A DNA stretch of 14,019 nt. Source: Flavobacterium psychrophilum. GTDB lineage: Bacteria > Bacteroidota > Bacteroidia > Flavobacteriales > Flavobacteriaceae. The stretch lies in NCBI GenBank assembly GCA_945905915.1, contig CAMDQL010000044.1, positions 1 to 14,019 on the forward strand, in the 5' to 3' direction. The notes under the pieces are model-generated. The model ran no database searches. It was given only the letters and a program-made list of their open reading frames with translations, and was not told where the DNA came from. A program made the position numbers and the translations under genes. Of this stretch, positions 1 to 7,154 are shown piece after piece; position 1 is the first letter of the stretch; each line of letters begins with the position of its first letter.

Positions 1-115
1 TGTTCCCGCAACTGTAAGCTACAAAGCTTGTTATTATCTACAATACCATTGTTTGCCTTGGCGAATGAGAAGGTCGATAACAAGACGCAAGCCAGGAGAC
101 CTGCCACATTCGTTG
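1..115 (+). promoter_or_regulatory. Cobalamin riboswitch (3' part; 5' end cut by the window edge)
   Basis: Two conserved blocks of the cobalamin aptamer are visible in the right order. The first is TCCCGCAACTGTAAG at the left edge, matching the core CCCGCnACTGTAA segment. The second is the B12 box AGCCAGGAGACCTGCC at 90-105, which matches the family consensus. Between them, GCCTTGGCGAATGAGAAGG (57-74 region) resembles the family's conserved internal stem-loop. The 5' strand of the outer helix is missing, so the aptamer starts before the window. It lies in the leader of the TonB-dependent receptor at 203 and by family knowledge should lower its expression when cobalamin is plentiful. The exact 3' boundary is approximate. 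Confidence 0.93.
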
Positions 116-120
116 AGTAA

Positions 121-173
121 CAAACTTTCGGGAAAAAAAGTTTGAGTATGGGTAAATTCTGTGCTTTTCTCCC
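121..173 (+). promoter_or_regulatory. Probable expression platform of the riboswitch (alternative hairpins)
   Basis: Just after the aptamer, CAAACTTT (121-128) pairs perfectly with AAAGTTTG (137-144) around an 8-nt loop. A competing pairing is possible between GGGAAAAAAAG (130-140) and CTTTTCTCCC (164-173). The two structures share bases and cannot form together, as expected of a switch. There is no clear T-run after either hairpin, so control may act on translation of the ATG at 203 rather than on termination. The structures are read by eye; the regulatory role is inference. Confidence 0.4.
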
Positions 174-202
174 CAATTTATTAATTTATGTATTAATCAT
201 AA

Positions 203-2119
203 ATGAACAAAAAATCTATTAGCTTAGGTGTTTTAGCACTAGCTACGTTTTTATCGTATGCACAAAAATCAGATACTTTAAAAATAAACAATTTAAAAGT
301 TGTAGTCGTTTCAGATACTAAATTTGCGCAAAGCAAAGAAAAATCAGGTAAAATTATTGAAGTGATTACTTCACAAGATTTAGAAGCAAAAAAAGGGCAA
401 AATTTGGCAAACGTTTTAAGTCAGGTGGCAGGCGTTGAGATTAACGGAAATCAATCCTTTGGTGGAAAAAATTTAGGTTATTACATTCGTGGTGGTCGTA
501 ATCGTCAAACTGCAATTTATATTGATGGTGTTCCTGTAACCGATGCTTCTGGAATTAATTTAGAGTATGATTTACGATTACTTTCGGTAGATCAAATTGA
601 AAAAATTGAAGTAATGAAAGGCGCTTCAAGTACTTTATATGGAACGGGTGCTGCAACAGGCGTTATCAATATTACGTTGAAAAAATCGGCAATAAAAGAT
701 GTTTCAGGTAATACCTACATTACTATGGGAACGCAAAACACTTCGGATACTTCAAAAACTAGTGCGCAAGATTTCAATCAAGGTTTTTCGGTAAACGGAA
801 CAATTCATAAAATCTCTTACATGACTTCCTTAAATAGTACTGAAACTAAAGGCATGTCTGAAGCAGCGGGAACAGATTTTGAGGAAGATATGTTTTCAAG
901 AGTCAACGTGTTGCAGAAAATCGGATTTAAAGCAAATGATCAATTAAGTTTTGAGGTTTTTGGAAATTATGACCGAATCAAAAATACGTTTGATAATTCG
1001 TTTGACGGAATTATTGCTAATGCAGATGATTTGAATAATACTAGTTTATCGGAACAATTTAGAATTGGTTTCTTGCCAAAATACAACTATAATAAAGGTG
1101 AATTTGCAATCAATGCAGGAGCTTCAACAATAAATAGAAAATTAAATATTACCAATACTTGGGCAAATTCTATTGACGCATACAATTATACAGGAAGAAC
1201 AATTTCTGTTGATGCTTTTAATAAGTATTTATTTAATAATCAATTATTTGTAGTTGCAGGAACGCAATATCAGTATTTTGATATGACCCAAAAAGATGCC
1301 TATACTGATGTGGCTAGAGAAGGAGCGAAGTTCAATTTATTAGATCCGTATGCTACATTAGTTTACAATTCAGATTTTGGCTTTAATCTTAATGTTGGTG
1401 CACGTTTTAATACACATAGCGAATATGGAAATCAGGTTGTGTATAATTTAAACCCAAGTTTTTCTTTCGAAAATTTACCTCTGAAAATTATGACTTCTTA
1501 TAGTACGGCATACATCACGCCAAGTTTGTATCAATTATATGGTCCGTATGGAAATTCAGAGTTAACCCCTGAAGAAAATGCTACGGCTGAATTAGGTTTT
1601 GAATCGCAATTATTGGATAAAAAATTAACGATAAATGCAGTTGCTTTTTATAGAGCCGAAAAAAACACTATAGGTTTTGCATCAAATTACATTAATATAG
1701 ACGGGACTTTCAATGCAAAAGGAACTGAAACGAGCATTCGATATAATTTATCTGAACGTTTCAATATTGGTGGAAATTATACTTTTACTCAAGTTGAAAA
1801 TCAATTAAATCGTTTAATCCCAAAGCATAAAGGAAATGTTGATTTGAACTATAAATATAAAAAAGGAACTTTTGGTATCAATTATCAATTTGTAGATAAA
1901 AGAAGTGATGCGTATTACGACTCGAATATTTGGGCAACACAAGCAGTTAATTTAGATTCTTATCAGTTAGTTAGTTCTAATATATCTTATGAGTTGTTAC
2001 CTAATCGATTACATGTTTTTGGAGCGGTAACCAATATATTAAATGAAGATTTTCAAGAAGTAATTGGATACAATACCCGCGGAAGAAATTACAAGTTAGG
2101 GTTGAATTTTCTGTTTTAG
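203..2119 (+). CDS. btuB: TonB-dependent outer-membrane receptor, probable cobalamin transporter (BtuB-like)
   Basis: This 638-residue protein is probably the outer-membrane gate for vitamin B12 or related corrinoids, energised by TonB-ExbBD. A signal peptide covers about residues 1-20 (SYA-Q cleavage). KVVVVSDT at 32-39 resembles a TonB box. The plug domain spans about 48-160, with the typical segments YYIRGG (93-98), IYIDGVPV (105-112), IEVMKGASSTLYG (135-147) and GVINI (153-157). The rest is a beta-barrel ending in a C-terminal phenylalanine, the usual outer-membrane assembly signal. Length is close to E. coli BtuB (about 614 residues). The substrate is inferred mainly from the cobalamin riboswitch directly upstream; plug and barrel alone would also fit siderophore receptors. 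No SusC-type N-terminal carboxypeptidase-like domain is present. The gene stands alone, ending at a terminator. Confidence 0.88.
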   Translation: MNKKSISLGVLALATFLSYAQKSDTLKINNLKVVVVSDTKFAQSKEKSGKIIEVITSQDLEAKKGQNLANVLSQVAGVEINGNQSFGGKNLGYYIRGGRNRQTAIYIDGVPVTDASGINLEYDLRLLSVDQIEKIEVMKGASSTLYGTGAATGVINITLKKSAIKDVSGNTYITMGTQNTSDTSKTSAQDFNQGFSVNGTIHKISYMTSLNSTETKGMSEAAGTDFEEDMFSRVNVLQKIGFKANDQLSFEVFGNYDRIKNTFDNSFDGIIANADDLNNTSLSEQFRIGFLPKYNYNKGEFAINAGASTINRKLNITNTWANSIDAYNYTGRTISVDAFNKYLFNNQLFVVAGTQYQYFDMTQKDAYTDVAREGAKFNLLDPYATLVYNSDFGFNLNVGARFNTHSEYGNQVVYNLNPSFSFENLPLKIMTSYSTAYITPSLYQLYGPYGNSELTPEENATAELGFESQLLDKKLTINAVAFYRAEKNTIGFASNYINIDGTFNAKGTETSIRYNLSERFNIGGNYTFTQVENQLNRLIPKHKGNVDLNYKYKKGTFGINYQFVDKRSDAYYDSNIWATQAVNLDSYQLVSSNISYELLPNRLHVFGAVTNILNEDFQEVIGYNTRGRNYKLGLNFLF

Positions 2120-2141
2120 ATAAAGTTAATTGTTTGATTTT

Positions 2142-2180
2142 AAAAGGTTTTGATAATTTTATATCAAAATCTTTTTTTTA
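2142..2180 (+). terminator. Rho-independent terminator after the receptor gene
   Basis: AAAAGGTTTTGATA (2142-2155) pairs with TATCAAAATCTTTT (2162-2175) around a 6-nt loop, a 14-bp stem with one G-U pair, running into a T-run up to 2179. It sits 22 bases past the receptor stop codon. The stem is AT-rich, as is common here, but the geometry is good. Confidence 0.75.
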
Positions 2181-2182
2181 TT

Positions 2183-2208
2183 TGTAACAAAATTAAATTA
2201 CATTCGTC
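2183..2208 (+). promoter_or_regulatory. Candidate ECF-sigma promoter (autoregulatory)
   Basis: TGTAAC (2183-2188) and CGTC (2205-2208) are separated by 16 bases, 24 bases before the sigma-factor start codon. Many ECF sigma factors recognise a -35 element containing AAC and a -10 element containing CGTC at about this spacing. No good housekeeping TAnnTTTG box with a matching TTG is seen here, so the sigma factor may transcribe its own operon. This is a motif match only. Confidence 0.5.
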
Positions 2209-2232
2209 TTCATTATAAACCAACTAACTAAA

Positions 2233-2748
2233 ATGAACCAAAACGAGTTTGTACAAATAATTACTCCTTTTAAGGATAAGTTATTTCGTTTAGCAAAACG
2301 AATGCTCGTGAGTACTGAAGAGGCGGAAGATGCTACTCAGGAAGTGTTGGTTAGGTTATGGAATAAAAATAATGCTTTAGAACACTATAATAGTGTAGAA
2401 GCTTTAGCAATGACAATCACTAAGAACTATTGTTTGGATCAGTTGAAAAGTAAAAGAGCAACTAATTTGCAAATTGTACATAATAATTATCAAGATCCGC
2501 AAGCTAGTGTTGACATACAAATAGAACATCAAAATACGTTGCAATGGGCAGAAAAGTTAATGAACGATTTACCCGAACAACAACGATTGATAGTACAACT
2601 TAGAGAAATTGAAGAATACGAATTTTCAGAAATTGCTCAAGTATTAGAAATGAATGAAACAGCGGTTCGAGTAGCTTTATCAAGAGCACGAAAAACCTTA
2701 CGAGAACAAATAGAAAAAACACATAATTATGGAACTCAAGTTAGTTGA
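2233..2748 (+). CDS. RNA polymerase sigma factor, sigma-70 family, ECF type
   Basis: At 171 residues this has the size and two-domain build of an ECF sigma factor, which redirects RNA polymerase to a small regulon. The sigma-2 domain covers about 11-77 and includes the region 2.2 motif EAEDATQEVLVRLW (30-43) and the promoter-melting stretch around AMTITKNYCLDQLKS (59-73). The sigma-4 domain covers about 105-160, with LPEQQRLIVQLREIE (113-127) and the recognition helix segment EIAQVLEMNETAVRVALSRA (133-152). It is the first gene of a four-gene operon; its 3' end overlaps the next gene by 20 bases, implying translational coupling. A candidate self-recognised promoter lies upstream. The inducing signal cannot be read from the sequence. 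Confidence 0.92.
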   Translation: MNQNEFVQIITPFKDKLFRLAKRMLVSTEEAEDATQEVLVRLWNKNNALEHYNSVEALAMTITKNYCLDQLKSKRATNLQIVHNNYQDPQASVDIQIEHQNTLQWAEKLMNDLPEQQRLIVQLREIEEYEFSEIAQVLEMNETAVRVALSRARKTLREQIEKTHNYGTQVS

Positions 2749-3172
2749 ACAATTATTGGAACAATACTTTCAAGGAGAAACTACAATTGCCAAAGAAAAA
2801 CAATTAAAGGCTTATTTTTCTTCCAATGATGTGGCGCCTCATTTGGCAAAATATCAAGCGCTGTTTGGTTACTTTGAAACACAAAAAGAAACGCAATTCG
2901 AGCAAAAACTTCTAGTCCAACCTGGAAAACGATTTTCTGTAAAATGGATGGGTATTGCTGCAAGTTTTGTTGTCCTTTTTGGATTGGCCACCTTCTATTT
3001 TAGCACACCGGAAGCTAAGCAAGACGATTTAGGAACATATAATAATCCAGAAGAAGCATTTGCTGCCACTCAAATAGCATTGTTAATGGTTGCTGAACAA
3101 GTAAATGTTGGCATGCAAAGTGTTTCCCATTTAAATGAATACGAAAAAACAAAAAAATCAATTTTTAAATAG
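2729..3172 (+). CDS. Single-pass membrane protein, probable anti-sigma factor
   Basis: This 147-residue protein begins inside the sigma-factor gene in another frame. The N-terminal part (about 1-70, LVEQLLEQYFQGETTIAKE...) is helical and charged, without a signal peptide, so it should be cytoplasmic. One hydrophobic segment at about 74-91 (MGIAASFVVLFGLATFYF) can span the inner membrane, leaving about 55 residues outside. That topology, the position and the coupling fit an anti-sigma factor that holds the sigma at the membrane. I see no zinc-binding HxxxCxxC motif, and the family is not one of the well-characterised anti-sigma types. The role is therefore inferred from context. Confidence 0.7.
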   Translation: MELKLVEQLLEQYFQGETTIAKEKQLKAYFSSNDVAPHLAKYQALFGYFETQKETQFEQKLLVQPGKRFSVKWMGIAASFVVLFGLATFYFSTPEAKQDDLGTYNNPEEAFAATQIALLMVAEQVNVGMQSVSHLNEYEKTKKSIFK

Positions 3173-3179
3173 TAGAATT

Positions 3180-3707
3180 ATGAAAAATGTAGTTATAATT
3201 ATTGCCTTTTTAATGGCCTCATTAGTTTCTTTTGCTCAAGGTGCCTTTGATAAATTTGAAGATAAAGAAGGTGTAACATCTGTTGTAGTAAACAAAAAGA
3301 TGTTTGAAATGATGAGTAAATTTAAAGTTAATACTAATGATAAAGATACGCAGCAGTATTTAAATTTATTAAAGAAATTAGAAAATTTGAAGGTATTTTC
3401 CACAAGTAATACAAAGGTTGGCGCGGACATGAAATCATCGGTGAATAGTTATTTAAAATCAAATCCATTAGAAGAGTTAATGCGCGTTAACAACGAAGGT
3501 AAAAACGTAAAAATTTATGTAAAATCTGGCGCTAACGAAAAAATAGTAAAAGAGCTTTTGATGTTTATTGAAGGTGCAAACATGAAAGATGCTAATACCA
3601 TTGTTTTATCGTTAACCGGAAGTTTTAGTTTAGACGAAATTTCTATGTTAACCGAGAAAATGAGTTTGCCTGGGGGAGATGATTTAAAAAGAGCAGCTAA
3701 AAAGTAA
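3180..3707 (+). CDS. Secreted DUF4252 protein
   Basis: This 175-residue protein has a Sec signal peptide at about 1-19 (MKNVVIIIAFLMASLVSFA) and a mature part beginning near QGAFDKFEDKEG. The pattern FDKFEDKEGVTSVVVNKKMF and the later VKSGANEKIVKELLMFIEG resemble the DUF4252 family of Bacteroidota, whose function is unknown. I chose the ATG at 3180 because the signal peptide starts there; an in-frame ATG at 3135 would lie inside the previous gene and place a polar extension before the hydrophobic core. It is 7 bases after the probable anti-sigma gene and 4 bases before a second DUF4252 gene, so it should be co-transcribed. The product probably acts in the periplasm. Confidence 0.82.
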   Translation: MKNVVIIIAFLMASLVSFAQGAFDKFEDKEGVTSVVVNKKMFEMMSKFKVNTNDKDTQQYLNLLKKLENLKVFSTSNTKVGADMKSSVNSYLKSNPLEELMRVNNEGKNVKIYVKSGANEKIVKELLMFIEGANMKDANTIVLSLTGSFSLDEISMLTEKMSLPGGDDLKRAAKK

Positions 3708-3711
3708 ATCT

Positions 3712-4245
3712 ATGAAAAAGTTATTGTTACTTGTTTCAAGTATGCTGATTCTTTGCAGTTGTGAAGACAAACCAAGCCTTCAAAAGTATTTTGTTGAAAA
3801 AACTGAGTCGTCTGAATTTGTATCAGTTGATTTAGCACCAAGTTTTATTAATACCGATAAAATTAAATTAACTAATGAAGAGAAATCCGCTCTTAGTTCG
3901 TTTAAAAAAATGAATATTTTGGCTTTTAGAGCTGATTCTACCTATATTGCTGGATATGATAAAGAAATCAAAGAAGTGAAAGCTATTTTGAAAAACGAAA
4001 GCTACCAGCAATTAATGAAAGCAGGATCAGGTAATGACGGTGCAGCAATTTATTTTGTAGGTAATGATGATGAACACATTGAAGAATTTGTAGTTCTAGT
4101 TGGAAAAAAAGAAAACGGATTTGCGGTGGTTCGCGTTTTAGGAAATGATATGAATCCAACTCATATTATGAACATGCTGACATTACTTCAAAAATCAAAT
4201 GTTGATCTAGAACAACTGAAACCATTACGACAATTACTAAATTAA
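3712..4245 (+). CDS. DUF4252 lipoprotein
   Basis: This 177-residue protein starts with a lipoprotein signal (MKKLLLLVSSMLILCSC); Cys17 is the likely lipidation site, followed by Glu-Asp. The body resembles the preceding gene product in layout, with a central KEIKEVKAILKNES-like stretch and a closing HIMNMLTLLQKSNVDLEQL, and I assign it to DUF4252 as well. The two therefore look like diverged tandem duplicates, one soluble and one membrane-anchored. It ends the sigma-factor operon, directly before a terminator. Function is unknown; an envelope-stress or envelope-maintenance output of the sigma factor is plausible but unproven. Confidence 0.8.
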   Translation: MKKLLLLVSSMLILCSCEDKPSLQKYFVEKTESSEFVSVDLAPSFINTDKIKLTNEEKSALSSFKKMNILAFRADSTYIAGYDKEIKEVKAILKNESYQQLMKAGSGNDGAAIYFVGNDDEHIEEFVVLVGKKENGFAVVRVLGNDMNPTHIMNMLTLLQKSNVDLEQLKPLRQLLN

Positions 4246-4274
4246 AAAAAATCCGGCAACTGCCGGATTTTTTT
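4243..4274. terminator. Bidirectional terminator between the sigma operon and crtZ
   Basis: AATCCGGC (4250-4257) and GCCGGATT (4262-4269) form a perfect GC-rich stem around a 4-nt loop. It is flanked by an A-run on the left and a T-run on the right, so it can work on both strands. It lies between two convergent genes and touches both stop codons. Confidence 0.9.
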
Positions 4275-4716
4275 ATCTTTTATAATATTTTAAAGGAACA
4301 ATTAACATTCCAAAACATTCTCCATGTGATTTTCCAATGTGTTTGTGGTGCATTTTATGAGCTCTTCTTACCGCTCTAGCATAACGATTGTCTGCGTTTC
4401 TGAATAATTTAAAACGTTGGTGAATAAAAATATCATGAACAAAGAAATAAGCTATTCCATAGGTTAATATTCCTAATCCAACTGCTAAGCCCAATTCAAA
4501 AATTTTGTATTCCCAAAGTAAAAAACAGCTGATGCTCACCACTGCATAAAAAATAAAAAAAGCATCGTTTCGCTCAAACCAAGAGTCATGATCTTTTTTA
4601 TGATGATCGGCGTGTAAAACCCATAAAAAACCATGCATAATGTATTTGTGACTAAACCATGCCATGAATTCCATGATGAAAAATGTTGTAAAAAACACCA
4701 ATATATGTAACCACAT
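4273..4716 (-). CDS. crtZ: Beta-carotene hydroxylase
   Basis: CrtZ is a membrane di-iron enzyme that adds hydroxyl groups at C3 of the beta-ionone rings, turning beta-carotene into cryptoxanthin and zeaxanthin. The 147-residue sequence shows the histidine clusters of the family: HKYIMH (23-28), HADHH (35-39) with His43, HDIFIH (94-99) and HKMHH (120-124) with His126. Hydrophobic segments at about 3-20, 53-68 and 74-93 should place it in the inner membrane. It is the last gene of the minus-strand carotenoid cluster. An 84-bp gap with a strong hairpin separates it from crtB, so its expression may be partly uncoupled from crtI and crtB. Confidence 0.94.
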   Translation of the reverse strand: MWLHILVFFTTFFIMEFMAWFSHKYIMHGFLWVLHADHHKKDHDSWFERNDAFFIFYAVVSISCFLLWEYKIFELGLAVGLGILTYGIAYFFVHDIFIHQRFKLFRNADNRYARAVRRAHKMHHKHIGKSHGECFGMLIVPLKYYKR

Positions 4717-4740
4717 AATATTTTAAATTTCAATAATTAA

Positions 4741-4780
4741 TTTTGTATAAAGTTGCTGAAACAATTTCAGCAATACAAAA
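4741..4780 (-). other. Long inverted repeat between crtB and crtZ
   Basis: TTGCTGAAA (4753-4761) and TTTCAGCAA (4765-4773) form a perfect 9-bp stem with a 3-nt loop. It is extended by TTTTGTA (4741-4747) pairing with TACAAAA (4774-4780), with a 5-nt bulge on one side: 16 bp in all. It lies in the crtB-crtZ transcript. No T-run follows on the minus strand, so it is more likely an mRNA-stability or processing element, an attenuator, or a protein-binding dyad than a full terminator. Confidence 0.6.
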
Positions 4781-4800
4781 CATTGAGCAACAAAATTTTA

Positions 4801-5640
4801 TCAAATAATATTTAATCTATATTTAACGTAACATCTTGCTAATAATTCTACTTTTTGATAATCTGAAACTCGTATGCGTGTGTTTTTAATTTCTAAAGAT
4901 GGAGTTTTTTGAAGTTTATTTAATAATTTTTTATAATAACGGTAAGCTGTATAAACACCAAATTTAGCTTCTAAAGGTAATTTTTGAATTCCTTCAAAAC
5001 CAGCATCAAAGTCGGCTTGTATTTCTGATATAATTTGTTGTTTCGACACTTCGTCCAGTTCAGATAAGTTAGTATTTGGAAAATAACTTCTGCTTAAATC
5101 TTCAAAATCAGCTTTTAAATCTCTTAAAAAATTTACTTTTTGAAAAGCCGATCCTAATCGCATAGCACTGTGTTTTAATTCTTCGAATAGCTCAATATTT
5201 CCATTGACAAAAACTTTCAAACACATTAAGCCTACCACATCGGCAGAGCCATAAATATATTCGTTGTATTCTTCAACTGTGTTATATTTTGTTTTATGCA
5301 AATCTAACTTCATACTTTTCATAAATGCTTCAATAAGCTCATTTGGAATATTGTAATTATGAACGGTATGTTGAAACGAATTTAAAATTGGATTTAAACT
5401 AATTTTTTGTGATAAAGCCAACGCTAAATCATTTTCGAATTGTGAAAATAATATTTGTTTATCATAATCGTGAAAGCTATCCACTATTTCATCTGCAAAT
5501 CGAACAAATCCATAAATATTATATATATCCTGACGGATGCTAGGAGCTAACATCTTTACCGCAGAAGAGAAAGAAGTACTGTAAGCCTTCGTAACTTTTG
5601 CACTACAATCAAAGGATACATTGTCAAAATTTGATTTCAT
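4801..5640 (-). CDS. crtB: Phytoene synthase
   Basis: CrtB joins two geranylgeranyl diphosphates head to head into phytoene, the first committed C40 carotenoid step. The 279-residue protein belongs to the squalene/phytoene synthase fold. The first aspartate-rich motif is DEIVD (50-54) in the context YGFVRFADEIVDSF. The second lies in QKVNFLRDLKADFED (167-181), with the NxxRDxxxD pattern that binds diphosphate through magnesium. YSTSF (20-24) is the N-terminal substrate-binding stretch. Length is in the normal range of bacterial CrtB. The start codon lies one base after the crtI stop, which indicates tight co-transcription. Squalene synthase is the main alternative, but the crt neighbours settle it. 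Confidence 0.95.
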   Translation of the reverse strand: MKSNFDNVSFDCSAKVTKAYSTSFSSAVKMLAPSIRQDIYNIYGFVRFADEIVDSFHDYDKQILFSQFENDLALALSQKISLNPILNSFQHTVHNYNIPNELIEAFMKSMKLDLHKTKYNTVEEYNEYIYGSADVVGLMCLKVFVNGNIELFEELKHSAMRLGSAFQKVNFLRDLKADFEDLSRSYFPNTNLSELDEVSKQQIISEIQADFDAGFEGIQKLPLEAKFGVYTAYRYYKKLLNKLQKTPSLEIKNTRIRVSDYQKVELLARCYVKYRLNII

Positions 5641-5641
5641 A

Positions 5642-7102
5642 CTATTGATACTTTTCTATTAAATCAGAAACTAGTTTACCTGAAATTAAAGCAGGGGGTA
5701 CTCCAGGTCCTGGAACCGTTAGTTGTCCTGTAAAATATAAATTACTTACTTTTTTACTTTTCAACTTAGGTCTCAAAAAAGCAGTTTGTAATAGCGTATT
5801 TGCCATTCCATATGCATTTCCTTTATATGAATTATAATCTTTAATAAAATCATTTACACAAAAAGATTCATTAAAGATAATATTATTTTTTATATTTTGA
5901 TTCGTTAGCAGTTCAAAACGGGTAATTATTTTTTCAAAATACAATTCTCTTAATTCAGGTGTATCTTCTAAACCAGGCGCAATAGGAATTAAAAAAATGC
6001 CGGCTTCTTTTCCTTCTGGTGCTGAATTTTCGTCTGTTTTTGAAGGAAAGCTAGCATAAAACAATGGTTCTTCGGGCCATTTTGGATTATCATAAATTGC
6101 TTTAGCATGTACATCAAAATCAACATCAAAAAATAATGAATGATGTTCTACATTCTCAATTTTTTTATCAAATCCTACGTAAAATAGAAGCGAAGAAGGT
6201 GCAAAGGTTTTTTTACTCCAATATTTTTCAGAATATTGACGATATTGCTCGTCTAATAAGGTTTCAGAATGATGATAATCTGCACCACTAACTACTACAT
6301 CAGCACTGCAATTTTCTTGATTTACAGATAGTCCGGTTGTAATTCCATTTACAACATTGATTTTGTCAATATTTGCATTAGTATGGATAGTCACTCCAAG
6401 TTCTTTTGCAAGCGCTGCCATGGCTAAAATAACCGAATACATTCCATTTTTTGGATGAAAAGTCCCTAATCCAAAATCCGCAAAATTCATAAAACTATAG
6501 AAAGATGGAGTATCACTTGGTTTAGCGCCAAGAAATAAAACCGGAAATTCTAATATCTGTATAAGTTTTGTATTTTTAAATCGTTTTCTAACGTCTTTTG
6601 AAATTGTACTAAAAAATTGATTTACTTTTTTAGCAGTTTCAAGTGTTACTAATTCAAGCGGAGATTCCCCAGGCCTATAAACTAAATCTTTTATAGCAAT
6701 GTTATAATTGCTTTGCGCTTCTGCCATAAATTGTTCCAGTTTTTTGCCACTGCCTTTTTCTATGGATTCAAAAGTGGAAACAATTTCTGGGAAATTATCT
6801 GCTATAGTTACAAAATCTAATTGGTCAAAATATACTTGATAAGCGGGAGATAATTTTATTAACTCATAATAATCTGAAGGTTTTTTGTTAAAATCTGAAA
6901 AAAAACGTTCAAATACATCGGGCATCCAATACCATGTAGGTCCTATATCAAAGGTAAATCCTTCTTTTTTTAATTGACGAGCTCTTCCGCCTATGGTTTC
7001 ATTTTTTTCGTAAATAGTTACTTCGTTTCCAGCTTTAGCTAAGTAACATGCGGCTGCTAATGAAGAGAACCCTGAACCAATAATTGCAATTTTTTTTCGC
7101 AC
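5642..7102 (-). CDS. crtI: Phytoene desaturase (CrtI type)
   Basis: CrtI uses FAD to desaturate phytoene stepwise to lycopene. The 486-residue protein has the N-terminal dinucleotide-binding fold IAIIGSGFSSLAAACYL (5-21) followed by the acidic strand end YEKN and GGRAR (39-43). The C-terminal carotenoid-desaturase signature NLYFTGQLTVPGPGVPPALI is present near 455-474. Length is typical of the CrtI family. The start is GTG at 7100-7102; no in-frame ATG precedes it, and the FAD-binding strand begins five residues in. A TAnnTTTG box lies about 20 bases upstream, so crtI-crtB(-crtZ) can be transcribed from its own promoter 52 bp behind the regulator gene. A CrtN/CrtP-like activity is a less likely alternative because crtB is adjacent. 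Confidence 0.95.
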   Translation of the reverse strand: MRKKIAIIGSGFSSLAAACYLAKAGNEVTIYEKNETIGGRARQLKKEGFTFDIGPTWYWMPDVFERFFSDFNKKPSDYYELIKLSPAYQVYFDQLDFVTIADNFPEIVSTFESIEKGSGKKLEQFMAEAQSNYNIAIKDLVYRPGESPLELVTLETAKKVNQFFSTISKDVRKRFKNTKLIQILEFPVLFLGAKPSDTPSFYSFMNFADFGLGTFHPKNGMYSVILAMAALAKELGVTIHTNANIDKINVVNGITTGLSVNQENCSADVVVSGADYHHSETLLDEQYRQYSEKYWSKKTFAPSSLLFYVGFDKKIENVEHHSLFFDVDFDVHAKAIYDNPKWPEEPLFYASFPSKTDENSAPEGKEAGIFLIPIAPGLEDTPELRELYFEKIITRFELLTNQNIKNNIIFNESFCVNDFIKDYNSYKGNAYGMANTLLQTAFLRPKLKSKKVSNLYFTGQLTVPGPGVPPALISGKLVSDLIEKYQ

Positions 7103-7112
7103 TTTAAATAAT

Positions 7113-7129
7113 TTTATTTAACAAAAGTA
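7113..7129 (-). promoter_or_regulatory. crtI promoter -7 box with overlapping candidate operator
   Basis: On the minus strand TACTTTTG (7122-7129) matches the Bacteroidota -7 consensus TAnnTTTG. It runs into TTTGTTAAATAAA (7113-7125), a near-palindrome with one mismatch. No good TTG element is found at -33. The same arrangement, with 15 of 17 bases identical over 7109-7125, occurs at the promoter of the regulator gene, suggesting a shared operator covering the -7 box. Confidence 0.6.
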
Positions 7130-7154
7130 ATATAAGAATTTAATATTCAGGTTA

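Noticed and set aside
2781..2963. 60-codon open frame on the minus strand
   Set aside because: It lies inside the probable anti-sigma gene and has no start context, family resemblance or operon partner.
3135..3179. Upstream ATG extending the first DUF4252 protein by 15 residues
   Set aside because: It overlaps the previous gene and would bury the signal peptide behind a polar stretch; ATG at 3180 fits better.
3236..3430. 64-codon open frame on the minus strand
   Set aside because: Antisense to the first DUF4252 gene; composition looks like a frame shadow of AT-rich coding DNA.
4536..4733. 65-codon open frame on the minus strand
   Set aside because: It overlaps crtZ in another frame, while crtZ itself has all its histidine motifs.
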